A stretch of DNA of 64,000 bases from Streptomyces nigra (GTDB lineage Bacteria > Actinomycetota > Actinomycetes > Streptomycetales > Streptomycetaceae), in assembly GCF_003074055.1 (NCBI RefSeq), contig NZ_CP029043.1, positions 3,836,501 to 3,900,500 on the forward strand. The letters run 5' to 3'. Under the pieces are notes generated by a model. The model worked only from the letters and a program-made list of their open reading frames with translations. It was not told where the DNA came from and ran no database searches. Within the stretch, counting starts at the first letter, position 1. Each line of letters opens with the position of its first letter. Below are positions 53,950 to 62,893 of this stretch, piece by piece. The translations under genes and the position numbers were made by a program.

Positions 53950-54705
53950 TCACTCCTCGGGGGGTGGCCGCAGGGCCTCTTCCTCCAGCAGGCGTTCGGC
54001 GATGTCGTCGGCCCAGGCACGGATCCAGCGGCGCAGCTCCGGCACGGCGTCCTCGGCGAGGCCCCGGGCGGTGAACTCGCGGTCGTCCAGCAGGTCCGTC
54101 GCCTCCAGCCGGGACTGCAGGTCGGCGGGGTCGAACGTGTCCCAGGCGTGCCGGCGGCCCTGTTCCTCCAGGTCGGGGAAGCTCCAGCCGGGCGCGGCCA
54201 GATACACGTCGACGACGTCCCGGGCGGTGCCGCGGTCGGTCAGGGCCCGGACCTTGGTGCCGATGACGTCCTCCAGGGCGAGCGCCGGGCCCAGGTCGGT
54301 GGTGACCGGGGGCCGCCAGAAGGTCTCCTTGACGACGTCGACCGTGCGTTCCTCGCCGGTGTCGGAGTCGGTGACGAGCAGCCGCGCCGACAGCGGGTCG
54401 GTCTCCACGGGCCGTACGTCCCAACCGCGTTCGGCGAGCCCGGCGCGGAGCACGGCCGCGAGCCGGTCCATGGGCTCGGCGGCCTGCGTGGCGAACTCCA
54501 GCGGGCGCGGCCGGCGCCGACGCCGGTGGACCTCCGCGCCCGGCAGTTCCAACGCCTCCGCACCCACGTCGCGCGGGGGCGCCTCCCGCCGCGGCGCGGG
54601 CGCGAGCCCGTGGGCCCGTACGGCGCACTCGCCGGCCAGGACGAGTGCGTAACGGGCGCCCACGGTCAGGACGTCGGTGGTGAGATGACGGCGGCTCGGG
54701 ATCAT
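53950..54705 (-). CDS. nucleotidyltransferase AbiEii-like protein (orphan)
   Basis: 251 residues. The sequence fits the AbiEii/AbiGii nucleotidyltransferase family weakly: an N-terminal LVLAGECAVRAHGL segment where the family usually has a GSTxxxxxxG-like strand, and a C-terminal half with VDVVKETFWRPPV, ALALEDVIGTKVRALTDRGTARDVVDVYLA. The family adds nucleotides to tRNA or acts as the toxin of abortive-infection systems. No AbiEi-type antitoxin is adjacent. It is likely a domesticated or housekeeping nucleotidyltransferase-fold protein. Confidence in family is moderate. Confidence 0.65.
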   Translation of the reverse strand: MIPSRRHLTTDVLTVGARYALVLAGECAVRAHGLAPAPRREAPPRDVGAEALELPGAEVHRRRRRPRPLEFATQAAEPMDRLAAVLRAGLAERGWDVRPVETDPLSARLLVTDSDTGEERTVDVVKETFWRPPVTTDLGPALALEDVIGTKVRALTDRGTARDVVDVYLAAPGWSFPDLEEQGRRHAWDTFDPADLQSRLEATDLLDDREFTARGLAEDAVPELRRWIRAWADDIAERLLEEEALRPPPEE

Positions 54706-54723
54706 GATCCGCCGATTATGGTC

Positions 54724-55089
54724 CTACCCGGCGACGAACTGCGTCAGGATCGCCTGCACCTCGTAGATGTCGACGCCCTTGGTGAACGTCTTCTCGATCG
54801 GGACGGAGTTGCCCGAGACCCAGATCTTCAGCTCGGCGTCGAGGTCGAAGGTCCCGGCGGTCTCCACCGCGAAGTGCGTGATGCTGCGGTACGGGATGGA
54901 GTGGTACTCCACCTTCTTGCCGGTGATCCCCTGCTTGTCGACCAGGATCAGCCGCCGGTCGGTGAACAGGATGGTGTCCCGTATCAGCAGGTACGCCGCG
55001 TGCACCTGCTCCCCGTGCCCCAGCAGCCGCGCGTAGTCCTGCTGCGCCTGCCCCTGGTCGATGGTGTGGGCGTTGCCGAACAGTGCCAT
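54724..55089 (-). CDS. PH-domain-like (bPH) protein
   Basis: 121 residues forming one compact bacterial PH-like domain: HTIDQGQAQQDYARLLGHGE, then ILFTDRRLILVDKQGITGKK and YHSIPYRSITHFAVET, as in bPH_1 proteins. These domains bind peptides or lipids; no ligand is known here. GGGG(T)CATCC before the ATG is compatible with a ribosome-binding site. It lies between two unrelated genes on the same strand, and an operon with the AbiEii-like gene is possible. Confidence 0.85.
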   Translation of the reverse strand: MALFGNAHTIDQGQAQQDYARLLGHGEQVHAAYLLIRDTILFTDRRLILVDKQGITGKKVEYHSIPYRSITHFAVETAGTFDLDAELKIWVSGNSVPIEKTFTKGVDIYEVQAILTQFVAG

Positions 55090-55150
55090 GGATGACCCCC
55101 CTTTGGTAGGCCAGCCATCGTAGGCGACGGGGGTCGGAACCAGGTGCCCG

Positions 55151-55627
55151 TCAGGTGTCGTACGTTCCGTCCCACGGCTCGCCGAACCCCAGGTGGTCCG
55201 GGTACAGCTCGGCCCAGCCCTCCCCGTCGTCGTCCCCGGTCACGAGACCGAACAGGACGTTGTCGACGGTCAGTTGGAAGGGCCGTACGGCGATGTTCGT
55301 GTACGTGCGCCGGGGGAGGCCGCGCAGCCGGGTCGCGAGGTGGACCCGGGCCCGGGAGAGCACCGAGTCCGGGCCGTCGGGGTCGCGCTGCTGCTCGGCC
55401 CAGGTGCCCGCGCACCAGATCTCCGAGTCGCGGTACGTGCCGTCGGATTCGAAGGTGTGCAGCACCGCGTAGAGGCGTTTCTGTTCTTCCCAGCCGGGAC
55501 CGAGCTCGAAGCCCTTGGGGAAGGCGTAGGTGACGGAGCCCATGAACTGCCCGTCCTCGTAACAGCCGATCGCCTCGGTGCGGCCGTGGGGCTCGTAGGC
55601 GATCGGAATGACCTCTGGGACTGCCAT
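55151..55627 (-). CDS. conserved hypothetical protein
   Basis: 158 residues from the ATG at 55627. This start is chosen because TATGGT on the minus strand (55635-55640) lies 7 nt upstream as a -10 element (leaderless); an ATG 12 nt further upstream sits inside it. The sequence looks like a mixed alpha/beta protein (IAYEPHGRTEAIGCYEDGQF, TYAFPKGFELGPGWEEQKRL). I do not recognise a family with a known role. No signal peptide or membrane helix. Confidence 0.7.
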   Translation of the reverse strand: MAVPEVIPIAYEPHGRTEAIGCYEDGQFMGSVTYAFPKGFELGPGWEEQKRLYAVLHTFESDGTYRDSEIWCAGTWAEQQRDPDGPDSVLSRARVHLATRLRGLPRRTYTNIAVRPFQLTVDNVLFGLVTGDDDGEGWAELYPDHLGFGEPWDGTYDT

Positions 55628-55706
55628 GGCGAAAACCATACGGTCGCAACGGGGGTGGTGGTGGCGGTGGGGTCGGATCGTTGCCGAGTGGCGGGGCGAT
55701 TCTTCT

Positions 55707-56315
55707 CTAAGCTCCCGAGTTGGCGTCCTCGTAGCGGGGCAGGTCGTCGGTGGAGATGGTCCAGCCGGCGATCGTGACGTCCTCGCCGTACACGAAATCT
55801 TTGCGGGTGGCGTAGCGGGGGCCGTCGGGGGTGGCGTGGATGTCGGTGAGGACGGCGCCCGTCCCCGTGCGGGGATCGAAGATCGCGTAGACCGGGACGC
55901 CGATCAGGGGGTAGTCCCGGAACTTGGTGACCCAGTCGTTGTCCGGGTTGGAGCGCGAGACGATCTCGACGGCGGCGATGAGCGTACGAGGATCGAAGGA
56001 GCCCTGCCCCTCCATGTCGGCCTCGGCGATCACCATGAGGTCGGGGCGGCGCATGATGCCTTCCGGCACCATCTCGACGTCGGGTTCGCCCGCGTGCGCC
56101 ACGATCTCCTCGGGCATCACCTTCTCCAGGCGCTTCCGAAGACGCAGCGCGGTGAGCTCGTGCGGCCGCACAGGCGACATCATGTCGACGACGATTCCTT
56201 CTTTGGTGATCTCGAACTTTCCCGGGAGGGTGCCGGCCGTGGATTCCACGAAGTCGCGCATGGCCCGGTACAGGAGGGAAGCGCCCCGCTGCGCGTTGTC
56301 CGGTGCGATGGTCAT
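55707..56315 (-). CDS. Uma2 family (PD-(D/E)xK-fold) protein
   Basis: 202 residues from the ATG at 56315 (GAGGAGCGAG upstream; a longer in-frame start overlaps the next gene). Uma2 proteins have a restriction-endonuclease-like fold. Nuclease residues fit MRRPDLMVIAEAD, LIAAVEIVSRSNPDNDW and the lysine in VTKFRDYPLIGVP. They are very common in Streptomyces and cyanobacteria, but DNA cleavage is not proven for most. Regulation and target are unknown. Confidence 0.82.
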   Translation of the reverse strand: MTIAPDNAQRGASLLYRAMRDFVESTAGTLPGKFEITKEGIVVDMMSPVRPHELTALRLRKRLEKVMPEEIVAHAGEPDVEMVPEGIMRRPDLMVIAEADMEGQGSFDPRTLIAAVEIVSRSNPDNDWVTKFRDYPLIGVPVYAIFDPRTGTGAVLTDIHATPDGPRYATRKDFVYGEDVTIAGWTISTDDLPRYEDANSGA

Positions 56316-56362
56316 GGCGCTCGCTCCTCGTCGTCTCTGCCCAGGGGCAAGGATCGTCGCCT

Positions 56363-57238
56363 TCATGCTAGGCGCCCTGCGACATGTCCAGCGGATCGGC
56401 AGTCGCGGCAGCGGCCTGGGGTGGGGGAGCGGAAGGCTCGGTCGCAGCCTTCGCAGGTCTGGAGCCGGTGGCGGGGTTCAGGGGCCGGTGGCGCCGGGGG
56501 GCGGAGCGGGGGTGGGGGCGGGAGCTGGGCCGTCAGGCGGTGGGCCAGGAAGGCCGCCGGGCGGATCAGGGGCTCGTGCGGCAGGTTGTCGGTGAGGGCA
56601 CGCCGTACGGCGGTGGGGGTGATGTCGCGCTCCAGCCAGGCGGCGACACCGGGGGCGAGGTGCTCGGCGTCCGTGGCGGACAGGAGCAGGCGCGGGTCCT
56701 CGCGGCGCAGGCCCGACAGGACGTCGACGGCCGTCTGGAGGAGGGCGGTCCAGGGACGGGACGGCTGGGGGACGGCGGGCAGTCGCTTGCGGGGTGCGGG
56801 CTCCTCGAGGGAGGTGCGGCGGGCGGGCCTGCGGGTGGTCTGCTCGCGGGCGCCCCGGTGGCCCGGCCGGTTGCAGGAGACCGTGCGGGTGACGATCCGG
56901 CCCGTCGCCGTACGTTCGCGGGTGCGGCGCAGGTAGCCGTGCTCTTCCAGCTCGCGCAGGGCGGCGGCGATCCTCGTGGGGCCCTCGGGGAAGCGGGCGG
57001 CGAGCGTCTTGATGTCGACGGCGGTGCCCGGCCGCACGGACTGGATGTGGCAGGCCAGTCCGATGGCGAGAAGGGACAGCTCCGGGTGCTGGGCCAGGTC
57101 GTTGCCGATCACCGTGAAGTTCTCGGTGTGGCGGACGTGGTCGTGGACGATGCCGGCGGTCCTGTGCCCGTCGGGGTGGTTCTTGCCCCGGATACGGGAC
57201 TGGGGGCGCGCGGGCGCGCTAGGGTTTTCGGTATCCAT
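56363..57238 (-). CDS. helix-turn-helix protein with C-terminal zinc-ribbon
   Basis: 291 residues. The N-terminal half holds a winged-helix-like region (about 45-110) with LSLLAIGLACHIQSVRPG, TLAARFPEGPTRIAAALREL and EHGYLRRTRERTATGR, followed by a long Arg/Pro-rich linker. The C-terminus has a CxxC-x(n)-CxxC knuckle, CEGCDRAF and CRDCRSAG. This combination is common in Streptomyces accessory regions and is annotated only as a DNA-binding helix-turn-helix protein. Target unknown. It lies between a Uma2 gene and a WhiJ-type locus. Confidence 0.72.
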   Translation of the reverse strand: MDTENPSAPARPQSRIRGKNHPDGHRTAGIVHDHVRHTENFTVIGNDLAQHPELSLLAIGLACHIQSVRPGTAVDIKTLAARFPEGPTRIAAALRELEEHGYLRRTRERTATGRIVTRTVSCNRPGHRGAREQTTRRPARRTSLEEPAPRKRLPAVPQPSRPWTALLQTAVDVLSGLRREDPRLLLSATDAEHLAPGVAAWLERDITPTAVRRALTDNLPHEPLIRPAAFLAHRLTAQLPPPPPLRPPAPPAPEPRHRLQTCEGCDRAFRSPTPGRCRDCRSAGHVAGRLA

Positions 57239-57396
57239 CGGGAAGGCCCTTTTCTTCCTCGGTGGTCAGGCCCTCGCCTTGGGAATGTCAGTCCCGGCGA
57301 GGGCCGTCGCATGTCTTGGGGTTGTCTTGCGCTTGTGCTGCCGGCGCTGAGCGTAAGGCAGGCAACCGGGCCCATATCCAGCCCACTTGGGCATAT

Positions 57397-57942
57397 TCAC
57401 TCGCGGGAGTGAGTTTGCCCGGCGGGAGGGAGGGGTGGGGCTTGGCGGGGTGCTTTCTCCCCAGTGGGTAGTACATAGGGAGCGCAGGTGGGACCGGAGT
57501 GTGGGCGGTCACGTTCCGGTGACTGAGCGGCGCGGACGGCGAGTTCGGCCCAGACCGTCTTACGGGGTGGCAGGCTGCGGGAGACGCCCCAGCGGTCGGC
57601 GAGGGCGGTCACGAGGGTGAGGCCGCGGCCGGATTCGGCGGTGGGGTCGGGGGCTTCGTGGTGCGGGAGTTCGTCACCGCACGTGTCCGTGACCTCGATG
57701 CGGAGCGTCGTGCCGACCACGTAGAGCAGGAGCTGGAAGTTCCGGCCGGGGACGCGACCGTGGGTGGCGGCGTTGTTCGCCAGTTCGGCCACGATGAGCC
57801 GGGCCGGGTCCAACGGGAGGTCCCAGCGACGGAGTTGTTCCGTGGCGAGCAGGCGGGCGAGGCGGGCACCCCGGGGGGTCGGGGACAGCAGCACGCTGAA
57901 GTTGCGGACAGGGTGTCCGGGGGAGTCGGGCTTCTGATTCAC
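57397..57942 (-). CDS. RsbW-like ATP-binding protein of a WhiJ-type locus
   Basis: 181 residues. HATPase_c fold with N-box IVAELANNAATHG, G1 DTCGDEL and G2 SGRGLTLVTALADRWGV, as in anti-sigma factors of the RsbW/SpoIIAB type. The C-terminal ~50 residues are Pro-rich. It is divergent from the Scr1-type regulator and DUF397 genes, the arrangement seen in the WhiJ-type regulatory loci spread through Streptomyces. It may be a binding partner or kinase that modulates the small protein; this is inference. Confidence 0.82.
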   Translation of the reverse strand: MNQKPDSPGHPVRNFSVLLSPTPRGARLARLLATEQLRRWDLPLDPARLIVAELANNAATHGRVPGRNFQLLLYVVGTTLRIEVTDTCGDELPHHEAPDPTAESGRGLTLVTALADRWGVSRSLPPRKTVWAELAVRAAQSPERDRPHSGPTCAPYVLPTGEKAPRQAPPLPPAGQTHSRE

Positions 57943-58097
57943 GTCACTCAGAGTGGCCGCATGTGCCTACCGTGAGGAGTGACACCGCGGTTGCGTACGG
58001 TGACTGTCCAGTCGTTGTCCGGTGCTGTCCGGGCCTGTCGGGGCGTTGCGTACGGGGAGGGCGTGAGCGGTGCGAGGCGGACGACGGAGGGGTGCGC

Positions 58098-58949
58098 ATG
58101 CTGAGGACGGAGGCCGACGAACCGGGGTGGGAGGTGGACCCGGACGACGAGTGGGGCGTGGCCGTGGTCGCCACCGTGGGGCGGCAGTTGAAGCTCCGGC
58201 GCGAGGCGGTGGGGATGCGGGCCGGGGAGTTCGGCAGGGCGGTGGGGTACGGGGAGGACCTCGTCTACAAGATCGAGAGCGGTAAGCGCATTCCCCGGCA
58301 GGAGTATCTGGACAGGGCGGACGAGGTTTTGGGGGCGGGTGGGCTGCTCGCGGCGATGAAGGAGGACGTCGCCAAGGTCCGGTACCCGAAACGCGTGCGC
58401 GAGCTGGGGGAGCTGGAGGCGCGGGCGGTGGAAATTGGGGTGTACGAGTGCAACAGCGTGCACGGGCTGTTGCAGACACCGGACCACGCCCGGGCCCTGA
58501 TGGAGGCGGCCCAACCGCCCTACTCGGCGGGCGACGTGGAACGCATGGTGGCCGCGCGACTGGCCCGCCAGTCCGTCTTCCAGCGGGACCCCGCCCCGTC
58601 GCTGCACTTCGTCCTGGAAGAGGCACCGGTACGCAGAGAGGTCGGGGGCACAATGGTGTGGCGACGGCAGCTCGAACGCCTGTTGGAGGTGGGGCGGTTG
58701 AACAACGTCACGCTTCAGGTCATGCCGACGAACACGGACGCTCATCCAGGGGTGGACGGCAAGATCGAGTTGCTGAAGTTCCCGGACGGCACGGCGGTGG
58801 GCCGCTCCGACGGCGCGTTCAACGGGCGGCCGACCGGAGATCCGAAACAGCTGCGCGTCCTCGAGCTGCGGTATGGCACGATCCGGGCGCAGGCACTCCC
58901 TCCGAGGGAGTCGCTGGCCTTCATCGAGAGACTGCTGGGAGAGACATGA
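58098..58949 (+). CDS. helix-turn-helix regulator with DUF5753 (WhiJ/Scr1-type)
   Basis: 283 residues from the ATG at 58098 behind GGAGGGG. An XRE helix-turn-helix at about 20-75 (VGRQLKLRREAVGMRAGEFG, VGYGEDLVYKIESGKRIPR) is followed by the DUF5753 domain (about 100-280; YECNSVHGLLQTPDHARALM, DPAPSLHFVLEEA, NVTLQVMPTNTDAHPGVDGK). It is a paralogue class of WhiJ, a developmental regulator in Streptomyces. The stop overlaps the DUF397 gene by 4 nt, so they are co-translated. Confidence 0.9.
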   Translation: MLRTEADEPGWEVDPDDEWGVAVVATVGRQLKLRREAVGMRAGEFGRAVGYGEDLVYKIESGKRIPRQEYLDRADEVLGAGGLLAAMKEDVAKVRYPKRVRELGELEARAVEIGVYECNSVHGLLQTPDHARALMEAAQPPYSAGDVERMVAARLARQSVFQRDPAPSLHFVLEEAPVRREVGGTMVWRRQLERLLEVGRLNNVTLQVMPTNTDAHPGVDGKIELLKFPDGTAVGRSDGAFNGRPTGDPKQLRVLELRYGTIRAQALPPRESLAFIERLLGET

Positions 58950-59170
58950 CCCGCGAGACCCCTGCCGAGCTGGAGTGGTTCAAGAGCAGCTACAGCAGCG
59001 GCACGGACGGCAACTCCTGTGTCGAGCTCGCCCTCGCCCCCGGCACCGTCCACGTGCGGGACTCCAAGTACGGCGAAGCCGGCCCGCGCCTCGCCCTCGG
59101 GGCGGAGGCGTGGGCCGGCTTCGTCGGGTGGCCGGCGTCGGACTACTCGCCGCCGAAGCGCTCCTTGTAG
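58946..59170 (+). CDS. DUF397 small protein
   Basis: 74 residues, complete, starting within the stop of the regulator (ATGA). The signature [20 protein letters not shown] and VHVRDSKYG is that of DUF397, the small partner of WhiJ-type regulators in Streptomyces. Members can bind and counteract the adjacent DNA-binding protein, as shown for some homologues. Its 3' end overlaps metG by 28 bp tail to tail. Confidence 0.93.
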   Translation: MTRETPAELEWFKSSYSSGTDGNSCVELALAPGTVHVRDSKYGEAGPRLALGAEAWAGFVGWPASDYSPPKRSL

Positions 59171-60852
59171 AGCTCCAGGTCGTCGTCCGTCAGCTTGGCG
59201 AAGAGGACCGGCGGGACGATGAAGGGGGTGCCGACCGGGACGGCGGTCAGGGACCGGGCCTCCTCCGGGGTCACCCAGGTCGCCGTGTCGTCCGGCAGGG
59301 AGAACGCCTCACGCATGGCCTTCGACGTCGTCGGGATGAACGGCTCCGACACCACCGCGTACAGGTGGATCAGGTTCATCGCCGTGCGCAGCGTCAGCGC
59401 CGCCGCGTCCTTGTCGGTCTTGATCTCCAGCCAGGGGGCCTTCTCCTCCAGGTAGGAGTTGCCCGCCGACCACAGCGCCCGCAGGGCCGACGCCGCCTTG
59501 CGGAACTGCAGCGACTCCATGTGCGACTCGTACTCGGCCAGCAGCTCCGTGATCTGCTCGCCCAGCTTCGTCTCCGCCTCGCCGGGCTCGCCGCCCGCCG
59601 GGACCTCCTCGCCGAAGCGCTTCTTCGAGAAGGACAGGACGCGGTTGACGAAGTTGCCCAGGGTGTCGGCGAGGTCCTTGTTCACCGTCGCGGTGAAGTG
59701 CTCCCAGGTGAAGGACGCGTCGTCCGACTCCGGGGCGTTGGCGATCAGGAAGTACCGCCAGTAGTCGGCGGGCAGGATCTCCAGCGCCTGGTCGGTGAAG
59801 ACACCGCGCTTCTGGGACGTCGAGAACTTGCCACCGTAGTACGTCAGCCAGTTGAACGCCTTGACGAAGTCGACCTTCTTCCACGGCTCCCGGATGCCCA
59901 GCTCCGTCGCCGGGAACATCACGGTGTGGAAGGGGACGTTGTCCTTCGCCATGAACTGCGTGTAGCGGACCTCGGTGTCGACGTCGTACCACCACGACTT
60001 CCAGTCACGGTTCTCCGGGTCCTGGTCGGCCCACTCCTTCGTCGACCCCAGGTACTCGATCGGGGCGTCGAACCAGACGTAGAAGACCTTGCCCTCGGCC
60101 GCCAGCTCCGGCCAGGTGTCCGCCGGGACGGGCACGCCCCAGTCCAGGTCACGGGTGATCGCCCGGTCGTGCAGGCCCTCCGTCAGCCACTTGTGGGCGA
60201 TGGAGGAGGCCAGGTGCGGCCAGACGCCGTCGTGCCGGGTCACCCACTCCGCGACCTCGTTCTGCAGCTTGGACTGGAGGAGGAAGAGGTGCTTGGTCTC
60301 GCGGACCTCCAGGTCCGTGGAGCCCGAGATCGCCGAGCGCGGCTCGATCAGGTCGGTCGGGTCCAGGACGCGCGTGCAGTTCTCGCACTGGTCGCCGCGT
60401 GCCTTGTCGTAGCCGCAGTGCGGGCAGGTGCCCTCGACGTAGCGGTCCGGGAGGAAGCGGCCGTCGGCCGGGCTGTACACCTGGCGGATCGCGCGCTCTT
60501 CGATGAAGCCGTTCTCGTGCAGCTTGCGGGCGAAGTGCTGGGTGATCTCGACGTTCTCGGCGCTGGAGCTGCGGCCGAAGTGGTCGAAGGCGAGGGCGAA
60601 GCCGTCGTAGACCGCCTTCTGTGCGTCGTGCGCCTGGGCGCAGAACACGTCCACGGGGAGGCCCTGCTCCTTCGCGGCCAGCTCGGCCGGGGTGCCGTGC
60701 TCGTCCGTCGCGCAGATGTACAGGACGTCGTGGCCGCGCTGGCGCAGGTAGCGGGAGTACACGTCCGCCGGGAGCATGGACCCCACCATGTTGCCCAGGT
60801 GCTTGATCCCGTTGATGTACGGAAGGGCGCTGGTGATGAGGTGTCGAGCCAT
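59143..60852 (-). CDS. metG: methionyl-tRNA synthetase
   Basis: 569 residues from the ATG at 60852 with GGGAGCAG upstream; an ORF 31 residues longer has no support. It charges initiator and elongator tRNA-Met. The class I signature appears as HLGN (HIGH) in [19 protein letters not shown], and the KMSKS loop as KFSTSQKRG, both usual variants of the long zinc-binding subgroup. Zinc ligands CPHC and CENC are present. The anticodon-binding domain follows. The 3' end overlaps DUF397 by 28 bp; no C-terminal dimerisation domain is seen. Confidence 0.95.
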   Translation of the reverse strand: MARHLITSALPYINGIKHLGNMVGSMLPADVYSRYLRQRGHDVLYICATDEHGTPAELAAKEQGLPVDVFCAQAHDAQKAVYDGFALAFDHFGRSSSAENVEITQHFARKLHENGFIEERAIRQVYSPADGRFLPDRYVEGTCPHCGYDKARGDQCENCTRVLDPTDLIEPRSAISGSTDLEVRETKHLFLLQSKLQNEVAEWVTRHDGVWPHLASSIAHKWLTEGLHDRAITRDLDWGVPVPADTWPELAAEGKVFYVWFDAPIEYLGSTKEWADQDPENRDWKSWWYDVDTEVRYTQFMAKDNVPFHTVMFPATELGIREPWKKVDFVKAFNWLTYYGGKFSTSQKRGVFTDQALEILPADYWRYFLIANAPESDDASFTWEHFTATVNKDLADTLGNFVNRVLSFSKKRFGEEVPAGGEPGEAETKLGEQITELLAEYESHMESLQFRKAASALRALWSAGNSYLEEKAPWLEIKTDKDAAALTLRTAMNLIHLYAVVSEPFIPTTSKAMREAFSLPDDTATWVTPEEARSLTAVPVGTPFIVPPVLFAKLTDDDLELYKERFGGE

Positions 60853-60948
60853 CGCGGGCTGCTCCCAGGTCGTTACGTGGGGTGACGGGTGCCGGGTTCT
60901 GCGGCCGCTGCCGTCACTTTCGAACCTTGAAATCGTAGCCGACATGGG

Positions 60949-60994
60949 CGAGCCGCCCGTCTCCCGTTCTAAGGGGTGGGAAGCGGGCGGCTCG
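60949..60994 (-). terminator. candidate terminator after the VWA gene
   Basis: An 11-bp stem CGAGCCGCCCG / CGGGCGGCTCG (60949-60959 / 60984-60994) with a 24-nt loop. It lies between the VWA gene end and metG. No clear U tract. Confidence 0.45.
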
Positions 60995-61008
60995 GGTGCC
61001 TGGGGGTC

Positions 61009-62628
61009 CTACGGGCGCCAGGACGACAGGATGCCGTCGTAGAGCTGGTCGTCCGTGAGCTCCAGGGGGGACTCGCCTGCGAAGAACGTGGCGGTGTTGC
61101 CCGTCTTCAGCTTGCGGAGGTAGTCGAACGCCTTCTGCTCGGGGTCTCCGAAGGCGACGATCGAGAAGAAGACGTTCGGGTGCTTCTTCGCGGCGTCCGT
61201 GAGGGCCTGGTTGGCCGGGGTCTTGGCGTCGGGGGCGCCGTCCGTCTGGAACACGACCAGGGCGGGGGTGTCGGGGGCCGTCTTGGCGTGGTGGGCCACG
61301 ACCTCCTCCACGGCTACGTGGTAGCTGGTACGGCCCATGCGGCCGAGGCCGGCGTGGAGCTCGTCGATCTTGTTCTCGTGCTCGGTGAGGGTGAGTTCGC
61401 CGGTGCCGTCGAGTTCGGTGGAGAAGAAGACGACGTGGACGGACGGGTCCTTGTCGTCCAGGTGGGCGGCGAGGGCGAGGGTCTGCTCGGCCAGGGCCTG
61501 GGCGGAGCCGTCCTTGTAGTACGGGCGCATGGAGGCGGAGCGGTCGAGGACGAGGTACGTCTTGGCGAGGGTGCCGGTCAGGTCGTGGGTGGCGAGGGCC
61601 TTGGCGGCGGCGGTGTGGGCGGTGCGGAGGTTCGCCGGGACGGCTGTGTCGGCCTCGGCCTGGGTGTTCCCACCCGCACCGCCCGTGCTGCTTTCGTCGT
61701 CGGCCGCGGGTGGCCCCTGCGGGGCTTCCTCGCCGTCGGCGGCTGCGGCGGGTTCCGGCTCTGCCTCAGCCTTCGGAGCCTCCGGCTCCTCGGCCTCCGG
61801 CTCCGGGGCGGCCTCGGCGACCGGCTCCGGCTCGGGCGCGGTCTCGGGCTCAGGCTCGGCGACCGGCTCGGGGGTGGGCTCGGCTTCTGCGACCGGCTCC
61901 GGCTCGGGCTCGGCGACCGGCTCAGGTGCGGTCTCCGGCTCCGACTCAGCGGCCGGCTCCGACTCAGCGGCGGGCTCGGTGGCGGGCTCGGGCTGCTCCT
62001 CGGCCTGGGGGGCCTCCGGCTGCTCGGCTTCCGCGGCCGGCTCGGGGGCAGCCTCGGGCTCCGGGGTCGGCTCGGGCTCCGACTCAGCGACGGGCTTGGG
62101 CTCGGCCGCCGGCTCGGGCTCCGGCTCAGCGACGGGCTTGGGCTCGGCCGCCGGCTCGGGCTCCGACTCAGCGACGGGCTTGGGCACGGCCGCCGGCTCG
62201 GGCTCCGGCTCGGTGGCGGGCTTGGGCTCGGGCTCCGGCTCGGTGGCGGGCTCCTGCTGCTCCTCCGCCCCGGCCTTCGGCTCCTCGGTCGCCGGCTCCT
62301 CGGGCTTCGGGGCCTCCGTGGCCGCCTCGGCCGTCGGCTTCGGCTCCGTGGCCGGTTCCTCGGCCTGGTGGGTCGGCTCCGGAGCAGAGGGTGTCGGGTC
62401 TGCTGCCGCAGGCGTTTGCTTGGGGACCGTTACGTTGTCGAAGGCCGCCGACACCAGGTCGTGTTCGTTCTCGGTGTCGGTCTTCTCCGGCTCGGACGAG
62501 CGCGGCTCCGGGACGGTGACGGTGGCGGTCGGCTGCGGTTCCTGGGAAGGAGTCGCACCCTCCGCCTCGGCGGTCCGCCCCTTGCGTGATCGGCCGAACG
62601 CGTTCCGCAGGAGAGTGAGAATGCCCAT
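61009..62628 (-). CDS. VWA-domain protein with long acidic Pro/Glu/Ala-rich linker
   Basis: 539 residues from the ATG at 62628 (GAAGGG upstream). A short basic N-terminus ([13 protein letters not shown]) is followed by about 290 residues that are almost entirely Ala, Pro and Glu, including a perfect-to-near 14-residue tandem repeat. The C-terminal ~215 residues form a von Willebrand A domain with the MIDAS motif DRSASM and [10 protein letters not shown]. It resembles the TerF/tellurite-resistance-type VWA proteins. There is no signal peptide; cytoplasmic metal-dependent binding is likely. Ligand unknown. Confidence 0.82.
   Translation of the reverse strand: MGILTLLRNAFGRSRKGRTAEAEGATPSQEPQPTATVTVPEPRSSEPEKTDTENEHDLVSAAFDNVTVPKQTPAAADPTPSAPEPTHQAEEPATEPKPTAEAATEAPKPEEPATEEPKAGAEEQQEPATEPEPEPKPATEPEPEPAAVPKPVAESEPEPAAEPKPVAEPEPEPAAEPKPVAESEPEPTPEPEAAPEPAAEAEQPEAPQAEEQPEPATEPAAESEPAAESEPETAPEPVAEPEPEPVAEAEPTPEPVAEPEPETAPEPEPVAEAAPEPEAEEPEAPKAEAEPEPAAAADGEEAPQGPPAADDESSTGGAGGNTQAEADTAVPANLRTAHTAAAKALATHDLTGTLAKTYLVLDRSASMRPYYKDGSAQALAEQTLALAAHLDDKDPSVHVVFFSTELDGTGELTLTEHENKIDELHAGLGRMGRTSYHVAVEEVVAHHAKTAPDTPALVVFQTDGAPDAKTPANQALTDAAKKHPNVFFSIVAFGDPEQKAFDYLRKLKTGNTATFFAGESPLELTDDQLYDGILSSWRP
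62059..62226. repeat. 42-bp tandem repeat, four units
   Basis: Four consecutive 42-bp units inside the VWA gene, encoding 14-residue repeats such as [14 protein letters not shown] and [14 protein letters not shown]. Units start at 62059, 62101, 62143 and 62185. Length polymorphism between strains is expected. Confidence 0.9.
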
Positions 62629-62720
62629 GTGCGCAACCCTTCGCGTGAGTTGATGCCCGTAGATCCCTGGCCAGGACGGACACGTAAGGTTAGCGGCCCC
62701 TGGTGGTGATCTTGGGGAGG

Positions 62721-62727
62721 GGTGAAC
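62721..62727 (-). promoter_or_regulatory. single GTTCACC unit facing the VWA gene
   Basis: GGTGAAC on the plus strand, that is GTTCACC on the minus strand. It matches a PHO-box unit but stands alone, so it could be chance. Confidence 0.25.
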
Positions 62728-62792
62728 ACAAGCGCTCCCCCTCGTCAAGGTCGCATCGAGCCGCCTCCCGGCGTCTCGGACAGCCACCTTCG

Positions 62793-62814
62793 GTTCACTC
62801 TGTGTTCACGCGCG
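62793..62814 (+). promoter_or_regulatory. PHO-box-like direct repeat upstream of phoX
   Basis: GTTCACTCTGT and GTTCACGCGCG are direct 11-bp units starting at 62793 and 62804. PhoP in Streptomyces binds direct 11-bp repeats beginning GTTCACC. The repeat lies 79 nt before the PhoX start. Confidence 0.65.
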
Positions 62815-62893
62815 CGCCCCGCGTCCGCTCGGCCGCGCCCCTAGCGTCCCCCACGCCGCATCTCCAGGGGAAGCAAGGGGAGTACCAGCAGCC

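Noticed and set aside
53950..55089. A toxin-antitoxin or phage-defence island
   Set aside because: Only an AbiEii-like protein is present; no AbiEi antitoxin, nuclease-helicase pair or other defence gene is beside it.
61529..62653. 374-codon Ser/Gly/Ala-rich open frame antisense to the VWA gene
   Set aside because: It is the reverse reading of the Pro/Glu repeat; no start signal or domain.
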